From: Pseudobutyrivibrio xylanivorans
GTDB lineage: Bacteria; Bacillota; Clostridia; Lachnospirales; Lachnospiraceae
Reading direction: 5' to 3'
Assembly: GCF_008935055.1 (NCBI RefSeq)
Contig: NZ_CP043028.1
Coordinates: 1,766,501 to 1,830,500, forward strand
DNA length: 64,000 nucleotides
Part shown: positions 46,671-55,356 of the stretch, in pieces
How the letters are laid out: each line of letters begins with the position of its first letter
Numbering within the stretch: the first letter of the stretch is position 1
Translations under genes and position numbers: made by a program
Notes under the pieces: model-generated
Told to the model about the DNA's origin: nothing
What the model saw: only the letters and a program-made list of their open reading frames with translations
Databases searched by the model: none

Positions 46671-46754
46671 GCAAGTCACACTCTCAAGCCTGAGTATTGC
46701 TTTTGTCGACTACATGTCTCCTTCAGCAACACCCAGAGCTTGATAGTTACTTGC
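46671..46754 (-). repeat. Bulged-U hairpin element, copy G (3' of niaR)
   Basis: Outer arms GCAAGT and ACTTGC are perfect. Core CAAGC-U-CTGGG pairs with CTCAG-GCTTG (a T-A to G-C exchange plus a wobble), middle GTTGCT/AGCAAT, apical GAC-AUGUA-GTC. It starts 4 bp after the niaR stop and ends just before the ung ribosome-binding site. Confidence 0.88.
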
Positions 46755-46758
46755 TTAG

Positions 46759-47286
46759 TTATTGTAAAATCCAGTCGTCTAGTTCTAACCAGAAACCTTT
46801 TGCCTTCAGCTCGTCTTCGATTACGTCGAGGGTTTCCTCGTCGGAAGCGCTGATTACGTGGTAATGGTAGCCGCTGGTTGCGGAGCTTAATGACTTTGAC
46901 TTTCCGGATTCGATGGCCGCCATGAATTCCTTGGCTTCACGGCGTGAGCTAACATTTAAAGGAGCCTCAAGGCGATTATAATAGCGATGGTTGATGATAA
47001 TATTCTCGGCACAGCCTCCATTATCAACAATAGCAAAAAGCTCATCCAATATCTGATCATCAGTGTGTCTGCTCTTAATGATGCGTTTGCATTTATTGCT
47101 CTGATTGATTACATAGCCTCTGTTGGTGGAAGTGATGTCCACACCATTTGCTCTGATAAGGGCGATATCCGTAACAACAACCTGGCGACTCACATTGAGC
47201 TGCTCAGCAAGCGCTGTTCCAGATACAGGCTTATCAGATTTCTGAATTATCTCTATTATCTTTTGTCTTCTAGCCTGTCCGTCCAT
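46759..47286 (-). CDS. niaR: NAD biosynthesis repressor NiaR (HTH + 3H domain)
   Basis: The 175-residue protein has an N-terminal HTH (RRQKIIEIIQKSDKPVSGTALAEQLNVSRQVVVTDIALIRANG) and a C-terminal 3H domain with conserved histidines in IINHRYYNRLEAPLNVSSRREAKEF and SATSGYHYHVISA, which bind nicotinic acid and nickel. It is the last gene of nadABC-niaR. NiaR represses NAD synthesis or niacin uptake when nicotinate is plentiful. The likely operator is at the nadA promoter (50489-50508). Confidence 0.93.
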   Translation of the reverse strand: MDGQARRQKIIEIIQKSDKPVSGTALAEQLNVSRQVVVTDIALIRANGVDITSTNRGYVINQSNKCKRIIKSRHTDDQILDELFAIVDNGGCAENIIINHRYYNRLEAPLNVSSRREAKEFMAAIESGKSKSLSSATSGYHYHVISASDEETLDVIEDELKAKGFWLELDDWILQ

Positions 47287-47301
47287 TGTATCCTCCCTCG
47301 A

Positions 47302-48153
47302 TTAAACTGCATGTAAGTTCTTCATCGAAATATCCAGGATTGGTGCAGAATGTGTAAGTGCACCACTTGAAACGTAGTCTACTCCGCTGTCGATGATATT
47401 TGCGATATTTTCTTTGGTCACGTTTCCTGAGCATTCTGTCTTTGCTCGACCATTAATTATTTTAACAGCTTCTTTCATTGTTGCAACATCCATATTATCA
47501 AGCATGATAATATCTGCTCCTGCATCTACTGCTTCCTCTACCTGCTCAAGTGTTTCTGTCTCGATTTCAATCTTACGAACAAAAGGAGCATACGCCTTTG
47601 CCATCTCAACTGCCTTTGTGATTGAGCCTGCTGCACCAATGTGATTATCCTTTAAAAGAATTCCATCTGAAAGATTATAGCGGTGATTCTGACCGCCACC
47701 GCACTTTACAGCATATTTCTCAAAAATTCTCATGTTAGGTGTAGTCTTTCTTGTATCAAGAAGAACTGTCTTGCTTCCCTTTAAAAGTGACGCAACCTGA
47801 TTTGTGTATGTAGCAATTCCACTCATTCTCTGAAGATAATTAAGAGCAACTCTCTCACCAGAAAGAAGCACTCTGATGTCGCCCTTTACCTTTCCCATGA
47901 GCTGGCCTTTCTTGACCTCATCCCCGTCTTTTACATATTTTTCGACTACTGTATTCTCATCAAGAATTTTGAATACTCGCTCATATACATCCATTCCACA
48001 GATGATTCCATCCTGTTTACAAATGAGCTCTACCTCACCTGGCTTAGCCTCTGGCATAACGGAATTTGTGGTAACATCCTCGCTTGAAATATCTTCTCTA
48101 AGAGCCATTCTGATAAGCTCGTCCGCATTTAAAGTCATAGTAATATTGTTCAT
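47302..48153 (-). CDS. nadC: Nicotinate-nucleotide pyrophosphorylase NadC
   Basis: It converts quinolinate and PRPP to nicotinate mononucleotide, CO2 and PPi. The 283-residue enzyme has the type II phosphoribosyltransferase motifs EDISSEDVTTNS, LSGERVALNYLQRMSGIAT, DTRKTTPNMRIFEKYAVKCGG, KDNHI, IEIETETLEQ and IMLDNM. Its start directly abuts the nadB stop (48154), so translation is coupled. It completes de novo synthesis from aspartate within the operon. Confidence 0.96.
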   Translation of the reverse strand: MNNITMTLNADELIRMALREDISSEDVTTNSVMPEAKPGEVELICKQDGIICGMDVYERVFKILDENTVVEKYVKDGDEVKKGQLMGKVKGDIRVLLSGERVALNYLQRMSGIATYTNQVASLLKGSKTVLLDTRKTTPNMRIFEKYAVKCGGGQNHRYNLSDGILLKDNHIGAAGSITKAVEMAKAYAPFVRKIEIETETLEQVEEAVDAGADIIMLDNMDVATMKEAVKIINGRAKTECSGNVTKENIANIIDSGVDYVSSGALTHSAPILDISMKNLHAV

Positions 48154-49461
48154 TTATATAGCCTCCTTCTTGGCTCTTAAGTTTTCTTCTTTTTTGATTT
48201 CTCCAACTACCATTGCATGATAGTTTTCCATGATTGATGGCAAGTCTTCATAACCATCCATATTTACAAGACTTTCAAAGTCTTCAGCCTGTTTAAATGA
48301 ATTCGTATTTACGATATCATTTGCAGCTCGCTTTGCAAACACCAAACTTTCCAAAAGTGAATTGCTGGCTAATCTGTTACGACCATGTACACCGTTGCAG
48401 CTGGTCTCACCTACTGCATAAAGCTGCTCCATTGTGGTTTTGCTATCCTTGTCCACATAGATGCCACCCATGAAGTAGTGCTGTGCAGGGACAACTGGCA
48501 CCCAGGTCTTCAACGGGTCATAACCTGCCTGTTTGCATCGCTGATAAATATTTGGAAAATGATTTAAAATCTCCTCCTCTGGAATAGGCGAAAAATCAAG
48601 CCAAACATGCTCCGTTCCGTCCTTTTCCATCTGGGCAAAAATTGCCTTGCTCACCACATCTCTTGGCTGTAATTCATCAGTAAATCGCTCTCCATTTTTA
48701 TCTCTTAAAACTGCACCTTCACCTCTTACAGATTCAGAAATCAAAAAGCTTCTTCCGCTCTGATTTGAGAAAAGTGTAGTCGGATGAATCTGCACATAAT
48801 CGCAATTTTCCAGTTTTACATTGTGATACATTGCAAGAGCAAGGGCATCCCCTGAGATGTGTCGATAGTTTGTGGAATGAGGGTACACACCACCAAGTCC
48901 ACCACAGGCAAGTACTGTCACATCACCCTCAATTGCTGTGGTCTTTCCATCCATGTCCGCCACAACAATTCCATAGCAAACATTATCCTTGCAGACCCAA
49001 TCAACCATGGTAGTGTGAGCCATCATAGTGATATTGTCACGTTCCTGCGCTCTGGCAAGAAGCTTGCTTGTAATTTCCTTCCCAGTGATGTCAGCATGGA
49101 ACAAAATTCTATTATTTGAATGAGCCCCTTCCTTCGTATATACGAACTGCCCATCCTTCTTTTCGAATTCAACACCATAGCCCACAAGGTCGCTGATTAT
49201 CTCCTGAGAGCTTCTAATCATTATCTCTACAGACTCTTTTCGATTTTCATAATGACCTGCACGCATTGTATCTTCAAAGTATGCATCATAATCATCTTCA
49301 TCTCTTAATACACAGATGCCTCCCTGAGCCAAGAAGCTATCGCATCCATCTAATGCATCCTTTGAAATTATAAGGATTTTCTTTTCCCTTGGTAAGCTTA
49401 GTGCACAGAATAAACCTGCCACACCGCTTCCAACTATAATTACATCATATTTCTTATCCAT
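48154..49461 (-). CDS. nadB: L-aspartate oxidase NadB
   Basis: It oxidises L-aspartate to iminoaspartate; in anaerobes fumarate is the likely electron acceptor. The 435-residue flavoprotein has the FAD loop DVIIVGSGVAGLFCAL, SFLAQGGICV, GGLGGVYPHSTNYRHISGDALALAMYH, QIHPTTLF, RDVVSKAIF and HYFMGGIYVD. It is about 100 residues shorter than E. coli NadB, having a reduced C-terminal helical domain, which is common in Clostridia. It lies between nadA (13 bp) and nadC (0 bp). Confidence 0.95.
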   Translation of the reverse strand: MDKKYDVIIVGSGVAGLFCALSLPREKKILIISKDALDGCDSFLAQGGICVLRDEDDYDAYFEDTMRAGHYENRKESVEIMIRSSQEIISDLVGYGVEFEKKDGQFVYTKEGAHSNNRILFHADITGKEITSKLLARAQERDNITMMAHTTMVDWVCKDNVCYGIVVADMDGKTTAIEGDVTVLACGGLGGVYPHSTNYRHISGDALALAMYHNVKLENCDYVQIHPTTLFSNQSGRSFLISESVRGEGAVLRDKNGERFTDELQPRDVVSKAIFAQMEKDGTEHVWLDFSPIPEEEILNHFPNIYQRCKQAGYDPLKTWVPVVPAQHYFMGGIYVDKDSKTTMEQLYAVGETSCNGVHGRNRLASNSLLESLVFAKRAANDIVNTNSFKQAEDFESLVNMDGYEDLPSIMENYHAMVVGEIKKEENLRAKKEAI

Positions 49462-49474
49462 CTATCTAAATCCC

Positions 49475-50383
49475 CTATTTAGCAAGTTCTAGCATCCGCT
49501 GAAGTGGAGCGAGCGCACGCTCTCGTTTCTCATCATCAAGTTCCACAACTCCACTTCCATCACGAAGACAGTCACGCACCTTCTCCAATGTTACCTTCTT
49601 CATGTTAGGACAAATCTGTACAGAGCCTGCTGCAAAGAACTGCTTATCCGGATTATTCTTCTTTAACTGGTAAAGTACTCCAAGCTCTGTAGAAATAATA
49701 AACTCCTTGGCATCGCTTTCCGTCGCATAGTCGATGATGCCAGAGGTACTTCCGATATAATCAGCGAGCTCAAGTACATCCAATGTACACTCTGGATGAA
49801 TCAATACCTTTGCATCAGGATGTGATTCCTTCGCACACTTAATCATATCTGGGGTAACTGCCTTGTGAACATGACAGTAGCCATCATTAAAAATAAAGTT
49901 CTTTTCAGGAACCTTACTTGCAATATATCTTCCCAGGTTCTCATCTGGAATGAAAAAGATATTCTTGTTAGGTAAGGCCTTTACAATTTTCATTGCATTT
50001 GAACTTGTAACACAGACATCTGAATGCATTTTCAACTCTGCTGTTGAGTTGATGTAGCAAACAACAGCAAGGTCCTCATACTCTTTTCTAACCTCTTCAA
50101 TACGCTCAATCTCCGCCATATGAGCCATTGGACAGTCAGCCTTTGCATCAGGCATAAGCACTGTCTTTTCAGGATTTAAAATCTTTGCTGATTCTCCCAT
50201 AAATTTTACACCGGCAAATACGATTGTACTCTCCTTCAATCCCACAGCCACCTTAGCCAGATAGTAGCTGTCACCAATGTAGTCTGCAATTTCCTGGACC
50301 TCGTCATTCACATAATAGTGAGCAAGAATCACAGCATTCTTCTCTTTTTTTAGTCTTTGAATCTCTTCAACAAGTGTCTCCAT
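49475..50383 (-). CDS. nadA: Quinolinate synthase NadA
   Basis: It condenses iminoaspartate with dihydroxyacetone phosphate to give quinolinate. The 302-residue protein contains the characteristic AHYYVNDEVQEIADYIGDS, GVKFMGESAKIL, three cluster cysteines in VVCYINSTAELK, HPECTLDVLELAD and SVQICPNMKKV, and CVTSSNAMK. It heads nadABC-niaR and is preceded by a good promoter and probable NiaR operator. The [4Fe-4S] requirement fits an anaerobe. Confidence 0.96.
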   Translation of the reverse strand: METLVEEIQRLKKEKNAVILAHYYVNDEVQEIADYIGDSYYLAKVAVGLKESTIVFAGVKFMGESAKILNPEKTVLMPDAKADCPMAHMAEIERIEEVRKEYEDLAVVCYINSTAELKMHSDVCVTSSNAMKIVKALPNKNIFFIPDENLGRYIASKVPEKNFIFNDGYCHVHKAVTPDMIKCAKESHPDAKVLIHPECTLDVLELADYIGSTSGIIDYATESDAKEFIISTELGVLYQLKKNNPDKQFFAAGSVQICPNMKKVTLEKVRDCLRDGSGVVELDDEKRERALAPLQRMLELAK

Positions 50384-50465
50384 AACATATTTCTCCTTTT
50401 ACAAAGGCTTCCCTATTACAGAAAGCCGTCAGCATTTGCCGACTTATGAAGTGTCAATTTACACA

Positions 50466-50494
50466 AATATAGCACATGTATAGTCTACTGACAA
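50466..50494 (-). promoter_or_regulatory. nadA promoter
   Basis: On the minus strand TTGTCA (50494-50489) and TATATT (50471-50466) are separated by 17 bp. Transcription would start near 50459, about 75 bp before the nadA ATG. Confidence 0.7.
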
Positions 50495-50508
50495 GACACC
50501 TGTTAACA
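50489..50508 (-). promoter_or_regulatory. Candidate NiaR operator over the nadA -35
   Basis: The minus strand reads TGTTAACAGGTGTCTTGTCA. An ACAGGTGTCTTG-type core of this kind is what I recall for NiaR sites upstream of nad genes in Firmicutes, and it overlaps the -35 element. Binding is inferred, not tested; niaR itself is the last gene of the operon. Confidence 0.5.
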
Positions 50509-50548
50509 CAAAAAATTAGTGTCTCCAGCCAAAGCTAAAGACACTAAT
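50509..50548 (-). terminator. Terminator of the GH43 gene
   Basis: ATTAGTGTCT (50515-50524) and AGACACTAAT (50539-50548) form the base of a stem that continues with AGCC/GCT, followed on the minus strand by TTTTTTG. It abuts the nad operon promoter. Confidence 0.9.
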
Positions 50549-50580
50549 CATTTTTAGCGCTAATTACTGAGCATCAAAAA

Positions 50581-52953
50581 TTACTGAATATCAATATAAA
50601 TGTTATTTACAACGCTACCTGTTCCATTAAATCCGAACTCTGTGCTTGCGCCATTTGCAATAGTAGAATTCCAATCCATTGGAGTGATTACATAATACTC
50701 ACCAGACTCTTTTACATTTACACTCCAGCTTGAATCAATCTTTACCTCGCTCTTCTTGAGCTTTAATGTCCAACCGTTGACAGTCTTTCCTGTATCATTG
50801 GATACCTTGATAGAAGCTGTGTATCCGCTTCCCCAGCTGTTAATAGTAGCTGTAGCCTTTAAGCCTGAAGCTGTAGCTGGTGTAGGAGTTGGCTGTGGTT
50901 TTGGTGTAGGTGTAGGCTGTGGAGCTGTTGTTGTTGTTGGAGTAGGTGTTGGTGTTGGCTGTGCCTGTGAAGAACCATTAACTGGCTCGAACTGCCACTG
51001 CTGATTTGGATTTCCATAATATGTCCACTGGCATACATTTGTGCCATCAGCTGTTTTGTGCTCGTATACATCTACATACTTTGTTTCTTTAGAAATCTTT
51101 GTAGCAATTGTATAAACACCACTCTTGTTTGTGTTCTTTACCATGAACTGCTGTGGATCATGAGCATATGCGTTGTAAATCTGAAGGTTTGCACCATCCT
51201 CATCAGCACCCATAGCTACGTCAAGCATGAACTCACCAAGACCTGACTTAAGTGAAATATATCCATTTCCTCTGTTCTGAACATACCACTTCTGGCCATC
51301 TACGCCTGTACCCTTGCTAATGCAAACGTTTGTAACAGCCTTTGCTGTGTTGCCTTCAACTGTAAGGTACTTCTGTGAAAGTGTATTCTTGAGATAATAC
51401 CAACCATCTGCAATGTTTGCTATAGAATTGCTATCTACGTTCTGGCTTGGAGTTGGAGTTGGTGTAGGTGTTGGAGTTGGTGTAGCCTCACCACTTCCTG
51501 TTGTATTAGCCTTCCATCTATCAAATCCAAATGAACCCTTGAATACAAATACGATATCCTTTGAACCACTAACATTCTTTACATTAGCTGTGAAATCCTT
51601 GAAAGAACCATTTGTGTTTGAAATATTGATTGTTCCAAGTAATGAACCACTCTGTGAGCCTTCTCTTACCTCGATGCTTCCGCTTCCTGAGCTCTGTACT
51701 GTAGCTGTGATTGAAGAAACACCCTTAGAGAACTGAACACCCTTAACCTTTGTGAAATCGTTGTTGTTGATATCTGTTACCCATGCTGTTCCATCGCCGT
51801 TACCCTTAACCTTGATGCCTGCCTGTGTAAACATTGTTTCAGCCTCAACCCAGCTATATGGGTCAACTGAAGGATTCATAGAAACGCCAGACATTGTCTG
51901 CTTGATTGTCTGGATTCTTCCATTTGAAACATTGACCTTATCAATCTGAGTTGTTCTGTAGCCGAGGTTGCTCATTACTGCATTCTGCACTGTCATTGTA
52001 TGGTAAGCAATGTAGTAATTTCCCTTGAACTCAAAAATCTGGTGATGGTTGTTTCCATCTGAACCCCTGAAGAATGAGCCTGGGTTTGCCATAATCTCAC
52101 CCTGATGTGTGAATGGTCCCATTGGGTTTGAGCTCGTCATTACATGAATTGTAGCATTTCTATATCCATTGCTGCAGTTCCAGTTTGTGCAGTATGAATA
52201 GTAGTATGTGTTACCAATCTTGTTAATTCCTGAATCCTCAAAGAGGTATGGAGCATCAATCATAGCAGCTGTGCCTGATGTGCTAATCATATCGTTACCA
52301 AGCTTGATAACTCTGGCTGTCTTTGGATGTGCAGCCTGTCCCGAAGGAACACCACCACCAAAGTAGAGGTATCCTGTTCCATCGCTGTCTACGAGTACAG
52401 CTGGATCAAAGAGCCACTCTACATTGCAATTTGGAGTAGACTTTGTGATAAACGCACGACCAATTGGATCCTTCCATGGACCTGTTGGGCTATCTGCTGT
52501 AAGTACGCCGATTGAGCTAGCATTATTAGCAAAGTAAATGAAGAACTTATCCTTGCCATTAATCTTCTTGCAGCATACAGTTGGGGCCCATGAATTACTT
52601 GCCCACTTAGCTGCGCCATTGCTTCCTGCAACGTTAATCTGACCATGATCAGTCCAGTTAACCATATCTGTTGAAGAATAGCAGTTCAACTGATTGATTT
52701 TTCCATATGTATTTTTTGCACGAGTAGCCTCATATTCCTGGCTATCGTTTGTTGTGTATACGTATATTCTGTTGTTGTAAACCAATACTGCAGGGTCTGC
52801 GCCATAGTTTTGGGTAACAAGAGGATTGTTCTCATTATCACCCTTTACATAGCTACCGTTTACAACTGTCGCCGCTGAAACAGTTTCGGTAGCTCCCACT
52901 AAAAGAACTGCGGTTAATGCTAACCCTAACATTCTCTTAATTATTTTGTTCAT
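50581..52953 (-). CDS. Secreted modular GH43 arabinofuranosidase/xylosidase with CBM6, ricin-type and CBM2 domains
   Basis: Starting at 52953 (GAGGG seven bases upstream) gives 790 residues. A signal peptide (1-27) precedes a GH43 five-bladed propeller (about 40-345) with NYGADPAVLVYNNRIYVY (catalytic base Asp) and EWLFDPAVLVDSDG. Then follow a CBM6-like module (about 365-480, YSWVEAETMFTQAG), a (TP)n linker, a ricin-type beta-trefoil (about 505-645, with two QQW/QKWY motifs), a second TP/Thr-rich linker and a C-terminal CBM2-type module (INSWGSGYTASIKVSN). GH43 plus CBM6 usually acts on arabinoxylan. It is cotranscribed with, or lies immediately downstream of, the GH10 xylanase. Confidence 0.9.
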   Translation of the reverse strand: MNKIIKRMLGLALTAVLLVGATETVSAATVVNGSYVKGDNENNPLVTQNYGADPAVLVYNNRIYVYTTNDSQEYEATRAKNTYGKINQLNCYSSTDMVNWTDHGQINVAGSNGAAKWASNSWAPTVCCKKINGKDKFFIYFANNASSIGVLTADSPTGPWKDPIGRAFITKSTPNCNVEWLFDPAVLVDSDGTGYLYFGGGVPSGQAAHPKTARVIKLGNDMISTSGTAAMIDAPYLFEDSGINKIGNTYYYSYCTNWNCSNGYRNATIHVMTSSNPMGPFTHQGEIMANPGSFFRGSDGNNHHQIFEFKGNYYIAYHTMTVQNAVMSNLGYRTTQIDKVNVSNGRIQTIKQTMSGVSMNPSVDPYSWVEAETMFTQAGIKVKGNGDGTAWVTDINNNDFTKVKGVQFSKGVSSITATVQSSGSGSIEVREGSQSGSLLGTINISNTNGSFKDFTANVKNVSGSKDIVFVFKGSFGFDRWKANTTGSGEATPTPTPTPTPTPSQNVDSNSIANIADGWYYLKNTLSQKYLTVEGNTAKAVTNVCISKGTGVDGQKWYVQNRGNGYISLKSGLGEFMLDVAMGADEDGANLQIYNAYAHDPQQFMVKNTNKSGVYTIATKISKETKYVDVYEHKTADGTNVCQWTYYGNPNQQWQFEPVNGSSQAQPTPTPTPTTTTAPQPTPTPKPQPTPTPATASGLKATATINSWGSGYTASIKVSNDTGKTVNGWTLKLKKSEVKIDSSWSVNVKESGEYYVITPMDWNSTIANGASTEFGFNGTGSVVNNIYIDIQ

Positions 52954-52987
52954 AAAATCCCTCATCATTATTTTCAGTTATAAGATT

Positions 52988-53018
52988 ATTGCTGGCAATC
53001 AATAATATTGCCAGCAAT
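52988..53018 (-). terminator. Hairpin between the GH10 and GH43 genes
   Basis: ATTGCTGGCAA (52988-52998) pairs perfectly with TTGCCAGCAAT (53008-53018) around a 9-base loop. The downstream minus-strand sequence (AATCTTATAAC) has a poor T-tract, so it may be an attenuator or mRNA-processing hairpin rather than a full terminator. Confidence 0.6.
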
Positions 53019-53067
53019 GTTTGTTGGTTTAATAGTTACTTGAGGGAGATAGGATTTTATTTACAAA

Positions 53068-55152
53068 TTACTGAACGTCAACGTAGATGTTGTCGCTTGC
53101 GCTGCCTACGCCATTAAATCCAAATTCAGCGCTCTGTCCATTTGCGATTGTAGAGTTCCAATCCATTGGAGTGATTACATAGTAATCACCTGACTCCTTA
53201 ACATTTACGCTCCAGCTTGAGTCAATCTTAACCTCGCTCTTCTTGAGCTTTAATGTCCAACCGTTAACAGACTTTCCTGTGTTGTTTGAGACCTTAACAG
53301 TTGCTGTATATCCTGAGCCCCAGCTGTTGATTGTAACCTTAGCTGTTAAGCCTGAAGCAGACTGTGTTGGCTGCTGTGTTGGAACTGGTGTAGGTGTAGG
53401 AGTTGGCTGAGCTGTTGGCTGTGGAGTTGGTGTTGGTGTTGGCTGTGAAGAACCGACCTTTTCGAACTGCCACTGCTGATTTGGATTTCCATAATATGTC
53501 CACTGGCATACGTTTGTGCCATCAGCTGTCTTGTGCTCATAAACATCAACATACTTTGTTCCGTTTGAAGCCTTTGTAGCGATTGTGTAAACACCGCTCT
53601 TGTTTGTATTCTTTACGATAAACTGCTGAGCGTTTCCTGCATATCCATCATAAATCTGGAGGTTAGCGCCATCCTCATCAACACCATTTGCAACATCAAG
53701 CATGAAGTTGCCAAGACCTGACTTTAATGTGATATATCCATTTCCTCTGTTTTCAACATACCACTTCTGGCCATCTACGCCTGTACCCTTGCTGATGCAA
53801 ACGTTTGTAACAGCCTTTGCTGTGTTGCCTTCAACTGTAAGGTACTTCTGCGAAAGTGTATTCTTGAGGTAATACCATCCATCAGAGATGTTTGCTGTAG
53901 AATTGCTATCTACGTTCTGTGATGGTGTTGGAGTTGGTGTAGGTGTTACAACTGGAGTAGGTGTTGGTGTTGGCTTCTGTGAGCCTGGCTGACCAATTAC
54001 CTCTGTGTAAGCCTGGATAACCTTATCGTAAGCTGGCTTAGTTACGCCTGGTCTAGAGAAAAGGAGTGGCTTAGAGTTGTTGATCCATGTTGTCTGATCT
54101 GAAAGACCCCACCATGTAATACCAGTAATCTTTCCACCATTCTTCTTAGCTGAGTTGATGTTCTTGAAGAGGTTGTAGCAGTAGTTTGCCATATCGCTAT
54201 CACCCTTGTTTGTAACATCAAGCTCTGTAATCTGAACTTCAAAGCCTGCATTTAAGAATGACTTAAGTGCTGTTGTGTAATAATCAACTGAAGGGAAGCC
54301 TGTTCCAAGGTGTGACTGCATACCAACGCCTGCGCAGACCTTCTTGCCCTGGTTGATGTAGTTAACAAGCTTAATTACATCGTTAACTTCCATGTAAGTG
54401 TTGTAATCATTGTAGAAAAGCTTTACAGAATCTGTAAGCTTGAAGTACTCAAGTGTTTCATAAGCGAAGTTGAAAGCCTTCTTTACGTATGTAGCATTTG
54501 TCTTGTTGCTACCGTAAACTGCTTCCCAACCTGAGTTCTGTGCATGAAGAATTTCATTTGCAACATCCCAAGCATAAACAACGCTGCCGTACTGATTTGT
54601 GTAAACGTGATTCATAACTGTCTTCACGTACATTTCAAGACGGGCATCCATTGTTGATGAATTTACAAATCCACTGTTTCCTGAGAAGTTGTTTCTGAAG
54701 AACCATGAAGGTGTCTGTGAGTGCCATACTAATGTATGAGCTCTCATCTTGAGACCATTGTTGTAACAGATTTTCATAACCTCATCAACTGTGTTGAAGT
54801 TAATCTGAGGTACGTAAGACTCTCTGTAATTATCTGGGATGTAGTAGCCCTGATTCTTAGCCTGGCTCACTGAGATAAGTCTTGCTGAGCCGCCAAGTAA
54901 TGCATCTGGCTTCATCTCATTTTCGAGAGTAATAGAATTGTAGTGCTTCTTTAAAATAGAAAGCTGACTAGAATCTCTAAGCTGATAGAGATTGATACAG
55001 GTTCCTGAATAACCATATGTGCTTCCATAGGTGTTCAGGAGGGTTGCCTCGGCTGCCTTAGCATCGAGGGTTGTTGCTGATGCAAGCATAGTAAATGCAC
55101 ATGCAACAGCAAGGAGCTTTGCCGCAAAGCTCTTGAGCATTTTTCTTTTCAT
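53068..55152 (-). CDS. Secreted modular GH10 endo-1,4-beta-xylanase with ricin-type and CBM2 domains
   Basis: The 694-residue protein has a signal peptide (1-33, ending ASATTLDAKAA), a GH10 barrel (about 38-390) with MRAHTLVWHSQTPSWFF, acid/base Glu in WDVANEILH and nucleophile Glu in VQITELDVTNKGD. A (TP)n linker, a ricin-type beta-trefoil, a second TP/QPTP linker and a C-terminal CBM2-type module (INSWGSGYTATVKVSN) follow. The last about 270 residues are nearly identical to those of the neighbouring GH43 enzyme. It cleaves the xylan backbone outside the cell; the GH43 partner would remove arabinose or xylose. Confidence 0.95.
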   Translation of the reverse strand: MKRKMLKSFAAKLLAVACAFTMLASATTLDAKAAEATLLNTYGSTYGYSGTCINLYQLRDSSQLSILKKHYNSITLENEMKPDALLGGSARLISVSQAKNQGYYIPDNYRESYVPQINFNTVDEVMKICYNNGLKMRAHTLVWHSQTPSWFFRNNFSGNSGFVNSSTMDARLEMYVKTVMNHVYTNQYGSVVYAWDVANEILHAQNSGWEAVYGSNKTNATYVKKAFNFAYETLEYFKLTDSVKLFYNDYNTYMEVNDVIKLVNYINQGKKVCAGVGMQSHLGTGFPSVDYYTTALKSFLNAGFEVQITELDVTNKGDSDMANYCYNLFKNINSAKKNGGKITGITWWGLSDQTTWINNSKPLLFSRPGVTKPAYDKVIQAYTEVIGQPGSQKPTPTPTPVVTPTPTPTPSQNVDSNSTANISDGWYYLKNTLSQKYLTVEGNTAKAVTNVCISKGTGVDGQKWYVENRGNGYITLKSGLGNFMLDVANGVDEDGANLQIYDGYAGNAQQFIVKNTNKSGVYTIATKASNGTKYVDVYEHKTADGTNVCQWTYYGNPNQQWQFEKVGSSQPTPTPTPQPTAQPTPTPTPVPTQQPTQSASGLTAKVTINSWGSGYTATVKVSNNTGKSVNGWTLKLKKSEVKIDSSWSVNVKESGDYYVITPMDWNSTIANGQSAEFGFNGVGSASDNIYVDVQ

Positions 55153-55303
55153 TTGTATTATTCCCCCATAATTTAGAATAAGAATTTTTGCTATTTTTCT
55201 TAACTCCTCACTCCCTCAAGTAATATTATTGTAACTTACTTAACAATTCCGCAACTTACTAAAAGTTGCGCGAAATTTATCAATTTTTGTCTATTTATAC
55301 ACA

Positions 55304-55343
55304 AAAATAGACTTCAGTGTATTTATCCACTGAAGTCTATTTT
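55304..55343 (-). terminator. Terminator of clpB
   Basis: AAAATAGACTTCAGTG (55304-55319) pairs perfectly with CACTGAAGTCTATTTT (55328-55343) around an 8-base loop. The minus-strand 3' side ends in TATTTTTG. Confidence 0.92.
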
Positions 55344-55356
55344 CATGCCCAGCCCG

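Noticed and set aside
51420..51490. Short tandem repeats that might be a CRISPR or minisatellite (also 50880-50970 and 53385-53455)
   Set aside because: These are Thr-Pro linker codons in frame within the glycoside hydrolases; there are no spacers.
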